The notes beneath the pieces were generated by a model, which was given only the letters and a program-made list of their open reading frames with translations, did not search any database and was not told where the DNA came from. Positions 1-5,280 of a stretch of 7,490 nucleotides of DNA are shown piece by piece (the first letter of the stretch is position 1; each line of letters opens with the position of its first letter). The stretch is from Comamonadaceae bacterium (GTDB lineage Bacteria > Pseudomonadota > Gammaproteobacteria > Burkholderiales > Burkholderiaceae_C), in assembly GCA_947483455.1 (NCBI GenBank), contig CANKNK010000078.1, positions 1-7,490 on the forward strand, in the 5' to 3' direction. Made by a program: the position numbers and the translations under genes.

Positions 1-710
1 GTTTTGGCGGCGCCCTTCCCACCTCCTGTGGAGAAAAAGTCTGGCCTGTTGCCTACGCCGACCCCGCCAACTATGCGCCACGCGCGGTACAAGGGCTGTG
101 GCGAAGTATGGGCGCGGGCCTGGACGGTAGCGCACGCTGGGGCACAGTGCCCCCCAAACTGCTGGAAGCCAAGCCTTTGTTGGAGTGGCGCTCGCCGCCC
201 CTGGCCGAGGTGGTGCGCGAAATAAATAAGTACAGCAATAACGTCATGGCCCAGCAAGTATTTTTGACGCTGGGCCGCGAAGGCGGCAAGGGCACGGCAA
301 GGGCCGAAGCGTCACGTGCCGTCTTGCAAAAATGGTGGGAGACGCGCGTCGGCAGCGAAGATGCGCCGCTGGTGGACAACGGCGCAGGTTTATCGCGCAG
401 CGAGCGCGTCAGCGCACGGGCATTGGGCCATTTGCTACAACATGCTTACCGATCGCCCTTGATGCCCGAATTGATCGCTTCCTTACCGATTAGCGGCATC
501 GACGGCACACTGCTGCGCTCCAAAGCCCGCGCCGCAGGCAGCGCCCACCTCAAGACTGGCAGCATCTTGGGCGTGAACGCCATCGCAGGCTATGTCGATG
601 CCACCAGCGGGAAACGCTATGCGGTGGTAGCGCTAATTAACCATACCAATGCGTCTGCCGGGCGACCCATTTTGGACGCGCTGGTGGACTGGGCCGCGCA
701 GGACCAATAA
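1..710 (+). CDS. dacB: D-alanyl-D-alanine carboxypeptidase/endopeptidase (PBP4, peptidase S13), C-terminal part
   Basis: Periplasmic penicillin-binding protein that cleaves the terminal D-Ala from peptidoglycan stem peptides and hydrolyses cross-links. The reading frame is open from the window edge (first full codon at 3) to TAA at 708-710, giving 235 visible residues; the N-terminus, with the signal peptide and the SxxK nucleophile motif, lies outside the window. Two of the three active-site motifs are visible: SNN in KYSNNVMAQ (nt 234-242) and KTG in HLKTGS (nt 552-560). Between them is a DNGAGLSRSERVS stretch, close to the family's D-G-S/A-G-LSR block. The spacing of about 105 residues between SNN and KTG suits PBP4. 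The C-terminus (LDALVDWAAQDQ) is typical of Burkholderiales DacB. A SemiSWEET gene follows after 7 bp. Family assignment is firm; endopeptidase versus carboxypeptidase preference cannot be read from sequence. Confidence 0.95.
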   Translation, partial: FGGALPTSCGEKVWPVAYADPANYAPRAVQGLWRSMGAGLDGSARWGTVPPKLLEAKPLLEWRSPPLAEVVREINKYSNNVMAQQVFLTLGREGGKGTARAEASRAVLQKWWETRVGSEDAPLVDNGAGLSRSERVSARALGHLLQHAYRSPLMPELIASLPISGIDGTLLRSKARAAGSAHLKTGSILGVNAIAGYVDATSGKRYAVVALINHTNASAGRPILDALVDWAAQDQ

Positions 711-717
711 AGCCACT

Positions 718-975
718 ATGAACCTGACCGACACCATAGGTACCGTGGGCGCAACCCTGACGACAGTCGCCTTCCTGCCCCAGGTATGGCACACCTTCCG
801 AACCAAGGACGTCAGCGGCATTTCGCTCGGTATGTACACCGTACTGACCATCGGCATCGCGCACTGGGCGGTCTATGGCTGGCTGCTATCGGCTTGGCCG
901 GTCATCATCGCTAACGGCATCACCCTGGCATTGGCGCTGGCGATTTTGCTAATGAAGCTGCGCTACAGGGAATAA
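718..975 (+). CDS. SemiSWEET-family sugar transporter (PQ-loop protein)
   Basis: An 85-residue membrane protein of the bacterial SemiSWEET family, which forms homodimers of three-helix bundles that move mono- or disaccharides across the inner membrane. Three hydrophobic segments are visible at about residues 5-25, 37-57 and 62-80. The signature PQ dipeptide is at 21-22 (AFLPQVWHTFRTKDVSGIS), followed by the typical T-K-D-V-S-G-I-S loop and a YG pair at 53-54. Trp50 and Asn66 have the same 16-residue spacing as the substrate-pocket Trp/Asn pair I recall from characterised SemiSWEETs. The ATG at 718 is chosen because the family's N-terminus begins just before helix 1; the frame is open further upstream, but that would overlap dacB. 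Shine-Dalgarno match is weak (AGGA at 701-704, about 13 nt away). The 7-bp gap suggests co-transcription with dacB. The substrate cannot be told. Confidence 0.93.
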   Translation: MNLTDTIGTVGATLTTVAFLPQVWHTFRTKDVSGISLGMYTVLTIGIAHWAVYGWLLSAWPVIIANGITLALALAILLMKLRYRE

Positions 976-1089
976 GGACAAGCATCTAGAAAACGCCAGG
1001 CACTTGGGTAAGCGCACTGCGCTGAACTAGGCGCTGCCCAGGCAATGGGGATAGCTCGATGACTCATTGGCTTGCCACTCGGTGAAAAA

Positions 1090-1150
1090 CGGGTTTACCC
1101 GAATTACATACTTGTGACACTTGGGTTAAATTTCGTGACGATTTTGTAAT
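1090..1150 (+). promoter_or_regulatory. Putative promoter/operator region of the GDSL lipoprotein gene
   Basis: Seen in sequence: an inverted repeat CGGGT-TT-ACCCG at 1090-1101; GTGAC twice at 1114-1118 and 1135-1139, exactly 21 bp (two helical turns) apart, each with TT just upstream; and AATTACAT at 1102-1109, repeated at 1158-1165. A -10-like TGTAAT lies at 1145-1150, with a poor -35 candidate TTGGGT at 1121-1126 (18-bp spacer). The weak -35 with repeats around it would fit an activator-dependent promoter, but that is inference; no known regulator box was recognised. Confidence 0.3.
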
Positions 1151-1179
1151 TCAATCAAATTACATCACCCACAACAGCC

Positions 1180-1186
1180 AAGGAGA
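1180..1186 (+). promoter_or_regulatory. Ribosome binding site of the GDSL lipoprotein gene
   Basis: AAGGAGA, 8 nt before the ATG at 1195, is a near-perfect Shine-Dalgarno match. It fixes the start so that the protein begins with a complete lipoprotein signal peptide, and suggests efficient translation. Confidence 0.85.
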
Positions 1187-1194
1187 CATTCAGT

Positions 1195-2550
1195 ATGCGA
1201 TTTGTAAAACAGCTGGCACTCGGTTCGATCACGGTAGTGCTGCTTGCGGCCTGCGGTGGCGGATCGGAGCAAGCCGCCAAAGTGACGTATTCCAGCGTAG
1301 TGTCTTTTGGCGATAGCCTGAGCGATCCGGGGGCTTATAAAGTGGGACAGATTGCCTTGGCCGGTGGCATGTTTACCGTCAACGGTATCAGTGGCGCCAT
1401 TGGCGCAAGCACCGCGCCCAGCTATGTGTGGCCGCAATTGGTGGCGGCGGCGATCGTGGGCACGCCCTCCTGCGCGGCGCGCGTGGGTTTTGCAGGCGTT
1501 GTAGCGCCGGTGCCGGGATGTACCAATTACGCACAAGGTGGGTCCCGGGTCACTGACGCCAACGGCTCCGGTAAATCCACGGGTGCTTTGACCGAGCCTG
1601 TAGTCGCGCAAATTCAAAATTTTCTCGCGCTACCGGCTAACGCTGGCAAATTTAAAGGCACCGAACTCATTACCGTGCAAGGTGGCGCCAACGATATGTT
1701 TGCTCAGGCCGACATTCTGACGGCGGCGGCAACAGCAGCTGGTACTGCGGCCGGCAACGCCGCGTTTATGCCGGCCATCATCAGTCGTCTCGCTGCCGGC
1801 GCATCTGCGGGCGCCACGCGTACCGCAGCGCAAACAGCCATAACCACCGCTGTCGTTAGCGCTGGCAACCAGACCGTCGCACAACTAATTGGTGTCGCGA
1901 TCGGGGCAGCGCTCACCCATGCCGGTACCAACGGCTATACCAATGCAGTCGCAAATGCGGCCGCAGGCGATAGTGGCGCTGCTTTGGTCGCAGGAGCCAC
2001 CGCAGACGCAAATGCGGCCGGTGCCGCAGCCGGTGCCACCTATGCCGCCGGTGCTGGCGCTGTTACCGCCTTGACGAACATGTCCACTGCCGGCAAAGAA
2101 TTGGCAGATGCCGTCAAGTCCATGCTTGCCAACGGCGCGAAAAAAGTTGTCGTGCTGAACATCCCCGATGCAAGTCAAACGCCTTACGGGGTGAGCGCCG
2201 GTCCGCAGCAGCAACCGCTGATTCTTGCCATGACCCAGTCCTTTAACACGCGTTTAAAAGCTGAGCTGGCCGGTGTGTCCGGTGTCCTATTTATCGATGC
2301 CTTCGCAGAGAACCAAAAGCAGTTTGCAATGCCGGCTCAGTTCGGGCTTAGCAACGTAACAGACAAGGTGTGCAAGGTCGATAGCGTGACTAACCCCTCC
2401 GGAAGCTCGCTCTTTTGCAACCCCAGCAATGTGATTGCAGGCGATACCTCGCGTTATTTGTTTGCAGACGGCGTGCACCCGACACCCTACGGCCATAAAT
2501 TGCTTGCGCAATTTGTGAACAAAGAGTTGGTCTTGGCTGGTTGGCTTTAA
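1195..2550 (+). CDS. SGNH/GDSL-family hydrolase, predicted outer-membrane lipoprotein esterase
   Basis: A 451-residue predicted ester hydrolase. The N-terminus is a type II signal peptide with lipobox LAAC; the lipidated residue would be Cys20, followed by GGGS, with no inner-membrane retention Asp, so outer-membrane sorting is likely. The four GDSL blocks are present: I, FGDSLSD with nucleophile Ser41; II, YAQGGSR with Gly115/Gly116; III, GGAND with Asn166; V, DGVHP with Asp425 and His428. Between blocks III and V is an alanine/glycine-rich low-complexity stretch of about 120 residues (roughly 173-295), resuming ordinary sequence at AGKELADAVKSMLANGAKKVVVLNIPD. The Cys109-containing segment before block II and the Cys-rich C-terminal part (TDKVCKVD, SLFCNPSN) could form disulfides. 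ompW follows after 26 bp. Substrate unknown: lipids, acylated polysaccharides or polyesters are all possible. Related proteins occur in Burkholderiales, where I recall similar Ala-rich stretches of varying length. Confidence 0.9.
   Translation: MRFVKQLALGSITVVLLAACGGGSEQAAKVTYSSVVSFGDSLSDPGAYKVGQIALAGGMFTVNGISGAIGASTAPSYVWPQLVAAAIVGTPSCAARVGFAGVVAPVPGCTNYAQGGSRVTDANGSGKSTGALTEPVVAQIQNFLALPANAGKFKGTELITVQGGANDMFAQADILTAAATAAGTAAGNAAFMPAIISRLAAGASAGATRTAAQTAITTAVVSAGNQTVAQLIGVAIGAALTHAGTNGYTNAVANAAAGDSGAALVAGATADANAAGAAAGATYAAGAGAVTALTNMSTAGKELADAVKSMLANGAKKVVVLNIPDASQTPYGVSAGPQQQPLILAMTQSFNTRLKAELAGVSGVLFIDAFAENQKQFAMPAQFGLSNVTDKVCKVDSVTNPSGSSLFCNPSNVIAGDTSRYLFADGVHPTPYGHKLLAQFVNKELVLAGWL
1950..2020 (+). 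repeat. 14-bp direct repeat within the alanine-rich insert
   Basis: CGCAAATGCGGCCG occurs at 1950-1963 and again at 2007-2020, offset by 57 bp (19 codons), so both copies are read in the same frame as ANAA. This suggests that the Ala-rich insert of the esterase grew, at least in part, by in-frame duplication. Confidence 0.7.
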
Positions 2551-2576
2551 TCGCGCGCATGTCTGGAGAATTACCC

Positions 2577-3245
2577 ATGAAAAAATCAATCGCATTTCTC
2601 ACGTTTTCGGCGCTTGCACTGGCGGCTTCCATGGCTAGCGCCCAATCAACCGGCACCTGGCTGGGCCGCCTTGGCATGACTACGATCGCACCGCAAGTCA
2701 CCAGCGGTGTGATGACAGCGCCCAGCTTTGAAGGTACCAAGTCGGATGTCAGCTCGGCCAGCCAAGTCAGTGGTGGCGTCACCTATATGTACACGGACAA
2801 TATCTCTATCGATGTGCCGCTCGCATTGCCTTTCACCCATAAGCTGTACGGCGCGGGTGCCTTGGCAGGTGCGGGACAAATCGGGGAAGTTCAGGCACTG
2901 CCAATGACGGTGTTTTTGCAATACCGGTTTATGGAGGCGGACAGTCAGTTCCGCCCCTACGTCGGCATAGGCGCCACGTACGCGTATTTCTTTAACGCAA
3001 AAGGCGGGGCGGCACTCACAGCCATGACGAACCCCGGCGGGCCCGCGACGACGATCAATGTGGATTCGAAATTCACCGTTACCCCGCAAATTGGGTTGAC
3101 CTACGCTATCGATGACAAGTTGTTCGTCGATGTGTTTTACAGCAAAACGATGCTGCAAACCCGCAATACTTTTTCGACTGGCCAAACGCTGGATGTCACG
3201 CTAGATCCCGCGTCCTACGGCATAACGATAGGCACCAAGTTCTAA
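2577..3245 (+). CDS. ompW: OmpW-family outer-membrane protein
   Basis: A 222-residue member of the OmpW family, small eight-stranded outer-membrane beta-barrels with a hydrophobic channel. The signal peptide has a KK n-region, a hydrophobic core and an ASA|Q cleavage site after residue 22. Mature-protein landmarks are WLGRLGMTTIAP near the N-terminus, YTDNISIDV (72-80), HKLYGAGALAGAGQIGEVQALP (88-109), FLQYRF (113-118), FRPYVGIGATYAYFFN (125-140) and LTYAIDDKLFVDV (174-186). It ends in Phe after alternating hydrophobic residues (ITIGTKF), the usual signal for the BAM assembly machine. The start at 2577 is chosen because GGAGAA (2565-2570) sits 6 nt upstream and the signal peptide begins there; an ATG at 2541 would overlap the previous gene. 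It probably shares a transcript with the GDSL lipoprotein. OmpW proteins respond to stress or small hydrophobic compounds in other bacteria; the role here is not shown. Confidence 0.93.
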   Translation: MKKSIAFLTFSALALAASMASAQSTGTWLGRLGMTTIAPQVTSGVMTAPSFEGTKSDVSSASQVSGGVTYMYTDNISIDVPLALPFTHKLYGAGALAGAGQIGEVQALPMTVFLQYRFMEADSQFRPYVGIGATYAYFFNAKGGAALTAMTNPGGPATTINVDSKFTVTPQIGLTYAIDDKLFVDVFYSKTMLQTRNTFSTGQTLDVTLDPASYGITIGTKF

Positions 3246-3284
3246 GGCAGCTGCCGGTGCGGATGCGCCGGTAAGCCCTAGGCT
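3246..3284 (+). other. Tandem small hairpins in the ompW 3' untranslated region
   Basis: Directly after the ompW stop there is a perfect palindrome GGCAGCTGCC (3246-3255), then a hairpin with arms CCGGTGC (3254-3260) and GCGCCGG (3265-3271; one G-U pair) around a GGAT loop, then AGCC-CTA-GGCT (3274-3284). The first two overlap, so they cannot both form. None has a T-tract. They could slow 3'-to-5' decay of the mRNA; this is inference. Confidence 0.5.
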
Positions 3285-3293
3285 CTGGATATC

Positions 3294-3323
3294 AAGCCCT
3301 TGCTGTTTAGCAAGGGCTTTTTT
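3294..3323 (+). terminator. Rho-independent terminator of the GDSL lipoprotein-ompW unit
   Basis: A perfect 11-bp stem, AAGCCCTTGCT (3294-3304) and AGCAAGGGCTT (3309-3319), closes a GTTT loop and runs into six T (3318-3323). The T-tract overlaps the stop codon of the convergent yggS (3322-3324). Read on the minus strand the hairpin is followed by GATATC rather than T, so it is a good terminator for the + strand only. Confidence 0.92.
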
Positions 3324-4014
3324 ACGCTTGGGAACTGCGGGTCCCAAATATCGCCGACCCCACCCGCACCAGCGTGCTCCCCGCCTGGATAGCCGCTTCC
3401 AAGTCCGCACTCATGCCCAAGGACAAGGTGTCTAGGTCAAAGCCTTGTGCTTTCAGGGCCTCATACAGGGCTAAGCTGCGCTGATGGACCGCCAAGGCGC
3501 TAGCAAAGTCTGGCGCCGGTTCGGGAATGCTCATAATGCCGCGCAGGCGCAGGCCGGGCAGGCCGGCGATCTGGCGCGCTAATGCTGCGGCCTGCTCGGG
3601 CGGCACGCCAGCCTTGGTTGGCCCGCCATCGACATTGACTTGGATGCACACCTGCAGCGGCTGGCGCGTCGGCGGTCTTTGCTCGCTCAGCCTTTGCGCG
3701 ATCTTGAGCCGGTCCACCGAATGCACCCAGTCGAAGTTTTCTGCCACCAGGCGGGTTTTATTGCTTTGGATCGGGCCTATGCAGTGCCAGACCAGCGGTA
3801 AATGCGCCAAGGCTTGGATTTTGTCCACGCCTTCCTGGATGTAGTTTTCACCAAAATCGCTTTGCCCTGCTGCATGGGCCTGGACCACCGCCTGCGCAGG
3901 AAACGTCTTGGACACGGCCAGCAACCGCACCGAGGCCGCTTCCCGTCCGGCAGCTTCGCACGCATTAGCCATGCGCAGCCAAATTGTCTCCAAATTCGTT
4001 TTTATTTCAAACAT
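3322..4014 (-). CDS. yggS: YggS/PLPBP family pyridoxal phosphate homeostasis protein
   Basis: A 230-residue cytoplasmic PLP-binding protein of the alanine-racemase-like TIM-barrel family, which has no known enzyme activity and buffers free pyridoxal 5'-phosphate and amino-acid pools. The PLP-binding lysine is Lys36 in LLAVSKTFP, the same number as in E. coli YggS. Other family blocks follow in order: DFGENYIQE, WHCIGPIQSNK, SVDR, VNVDGGPTKAGV, RGIMSIP and the phosphate-binding end LSLGMSADLEAAIQAGSTLVRVGSAIFGTR. The start at 4014 (MFEIKTNLE) matches the family length; the frame is open to 4065 but those residues look non-coding. No Shine-Dalgarno sequence precedes this ATG. It is divergent from pilT, an arrangement often seen in proteobacteria, where the two are commonly neighbours. 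Confidence 0.96.
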   Translation of the reverse strand: MFEIKTNLETIWLRMANACEAAGREAASVRLLAVSKTFPAQAVVQAHAAGQSDFGENYIQEGVDKIQALAHLPLVWHCIGPIQSNKTRLVAENFDWVHSVDRLKIAQRLSEQRPPTRQPLQVCIQVNVDGGPTKAGVPPEQAAALARQIAGLPGLRLRGIMSIPEPAPDFASALAVHQRSLALYEALKAQGFDLDTLSLGMSADLEAAIQAGSTLVRVGSAIFGTRSSQA

Positions 4015-4085
4015 AATTAAATAATAGGATTTGAAACAATTATTTTCTTGTCGGCAAACCACCAATAGGTTCGGGAGTCAGCACG
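4015..4085. promoter_or_regulatory. Divergent yggS-pilT intergenic region
   Basis: A 71-bp AT-rich spacer that must hold both promoters, unless they lie inside the genes. On the minus strand, TATTAT (4026-4021) matches five of six bases of a -10 box and ends only 6 nt before the yggS ATG; no good -35 is seen at 16-18 bp. On the + strand, GGGAG (4073-4077) is a good ribosome binding site for pilT, 8 nt from its ATG; I could not resolve a convincing pilT promoter. Confidence 0.4.
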
Positions 4086-5135
4086 ATGGATATATCGCAG
4101 TTATTGGCTTTCAGCGTCAAAAACAAGGCCTCTGATTTGCACCTCTCAGCCGGTTTGCCGCCCATGTTAAGGGTTCACGGCGATATGCGGCGCGTGAACC
4201 TTCCCGATCTGGAGCACTCAGAGGTGTTGGCCATGATTTACGACACCATGTCCGAGGAACAACGCAAGCGCTTTGAAGCATTGCTGGAGCTCGATTTTTC
4301 ATTTGAAATAGCAGGCCTGTCGCGGTTTCGCGTCAACGCCTTCCACCAAATGCGCGGCGCCGGGGCGGTGTTTAGGACCATCCCAAGCAAAGTCCTGAGT
4401 CTGGCGCAACTCAATGCTCCAACTATTCTTGCAGACATCGCCCTCAAGCAGCGTGGCCTGGTGCTGGTGACAGGCGCGACCGGTTCCGGCAAATCGACCA
4501 CGCTGGCGGGCATGGTCAACCATCTCAACGACCACGCGTACGGGCATATCCTGACGATTGAAGACCCAATTGAATTTATCCATACTTCGCGCAATTGCCT
4601 CATCAACCAACGCGAGCTGGGGCCCCATACCCATAGTTTTTCGCAAGCGCTGCGTTCTGCCTTGCGCGAGGACCCGGATGCGATTTTGGTCGGTGAGCTG
4701 CGCGATCTAGACACCATGCGCTTGGCGCTTTCCGCCGCCGAAACCGGTCACCTGGTGTTGGCCACCTTGCACACGTCTAGCGCTGCCAAGACGATAGACC
4801 GGGTGATTGATGTCTTCCCAGGGGACGAAAAAGACATGGTTCGCGCCATGTTGTCCGAGTCACTTCAGGCCGTTATCTCGCAAACTTTGTGTAAAAACGC
4901 CACCCAGGACGGGCGCGTAGCAGCGTACGAAATCATGTTGGGCACTCACAGCATTCGCAACCTGATCCGCGAAGGCAAGGTGGCACAAATGTATTCGGCC
5001 ATCCAAATGGGCCAAGGTGTAGGCATGCAAACCCTGGATCAGCACCTGATGGCCCTGCTGCAGTCCGAGCACATCAGCCGCGACGAGGCGCGTCGCAATG
5101 CCAAAGCGCCTGAGACATTCAACGACCGGAATTAG
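4086..5135 (+). CDS. pilT: Type IV pilus retraction ATPase PilT
   Basis: A 349-residue hexameric ATPase of the secretion-NTPase superfamily that depolymerises type IV pili at the inner membrane, powering twitching motility, DNA uptake and phage sensitivity. Its N-terminal PAS-like domain (about 1-100) starts with the hallmark MDISQLLAFSVKNKASDLHLSAG. Nucleotide-binding motifs: Walker A GATGSGKST (130-138, Lys136), Asp box TIEDPIEF (157-164), Walker B DAILVGELRD (198-207) with catalytic Glu204, and His box TLHTSS (227-232). The C-terminal SIRNLIRE (289-296) corresponds to the AIRNLIRE motif needed for retraction. Small departures from the usual sequence are Ala131 for Pro, Leu205 for Met and Ser289 for Ala. 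The length and the full-length match favour PilT over PilU, which is longer and diverges at the C-terminus. pilU, a frequent downstream partner, is not next to it here. Confidence 0.97.
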   Translation: MDISQLLAFSVKNKASDLHLSAGLPPMLRVHGDMRRVNLPDLEHSEVLAMIYDTMSEEQRKRFEALLELDFSFEIAGLSRFRVNAFHQMRGAGAVFRTIPSKVLSLAQLNAPTILADIALKQRGLVLVTGATGSGKSTTLAGMVNHLNDHAYGHILTIEDPIEFIHTSRNCLINQRELGPHTHSFSQALRSALREDPDAILVGELRDLDTMRLALSAAETGHLVLATLHTSSAAKTIDRVIDVFPGDEKDMVRAMLSESLQAVISQTLCKNATQDGRVAAYEIMLGTHSIRNLIREGKVAQMYSAIQMGQGVGMQTLDQHLMALLQSEHISRDEARRNAKAPETFNDRN

Positions 5136-5280
5136 CCCTTACTAGTAGATTGGTAAATGGCTTGCGCTTGGGTGGCCATCTACGCGGGAAAAAAAGGGAC
5201 GCAGGAGCCCAGCTAGACAGCAGAAATCGCGCCATCGTCTACAGTGCGGGCTCTAACCACCCGCCAAATAAGGAAGATGT
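5136..5280. other. Spacer between pilT and the dehydrogenase gene
   Basis: This 145-bp stretch has no gene and no recognisable pilU remnant. GTAGAT (5145-5150) can pair with ATCTAC (5178-5183), or ATGGC (5157-5161) with GCCAT (5175-5179). No T-tract follows; instead there is an A-run (5189-5195), so it is not a + strand intrinsic terminator. The dehydrogenase ribosome binding site AGGAAG is at 5271-5276. Confidence 0.5.

Larger units (their letters stand above)
976..1194. other. Non-coding spacer with structured 5' half and likely promoter region
   Basis: There is no credible gene here. Just after the SemiSWEET gene, TGGG (1005-1008) and AGCGC (1011-1015) can pair with GCGCT (1031-1035) and CCCA (1037-1040), forming an interrupted hairpin without a following T-tract, so it is not a classical intrinsic terminator. 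The 3' half (about 1085-1165) is clearly more AT-rich than the surrounding genes and carries an inverted repeat, spaced direct repeats and a clear ribosome binding site. It probably holds the promoter of the GDSL lipoprotein/OmpW unit. Confidence 0.6.

Noticed and set aside
1085..1101. Minus-strand intrinsic terminator (CGGG-TAAA-CCCG followed by T-run)
   Set aside because: The stem is only 4-5 bp, and no minus-strand gene lies upstream of it to terminate, so it is more likely an operator-like inverted repeat or chance.
1705..2080. Alanine-rich esterase region as a frameshift artefact
   Set aside because: The same frame carries conserved GDSL blocks on both sides (GGAND before, KKVVVLNIPD and DGVHP after), so the reading frame is continuous.
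2541..2576. Upstream ATG for ompW at 2541
   Set aside because: It would overlap the esterase end and bury the signal peptide; the ATG at 2577 has a good ribosome binding site and a proper signal sequence.
2646..3185. Open frame (179 codons) on the minus strand opposite ompW
   Set aside because: It is fully antisense to a convincing OmpW gene; its Arg/His-rich translation is typical of a shadow frame.
4015..4065. Longer N-terminus for yggS starting at 4065
   Set aside because: The extra residues do not look like the family, and the shorter start puts the PLP lysine at position 36 as in E. coli.
5145..5183. pilT terminator hairpin (GTAGAT/ATCTAC)
   Set aside because: The arms are short, the loop is long, and an A-run rather than a T-run follows, so it does not meet the pattern of an intrinsic terminator.
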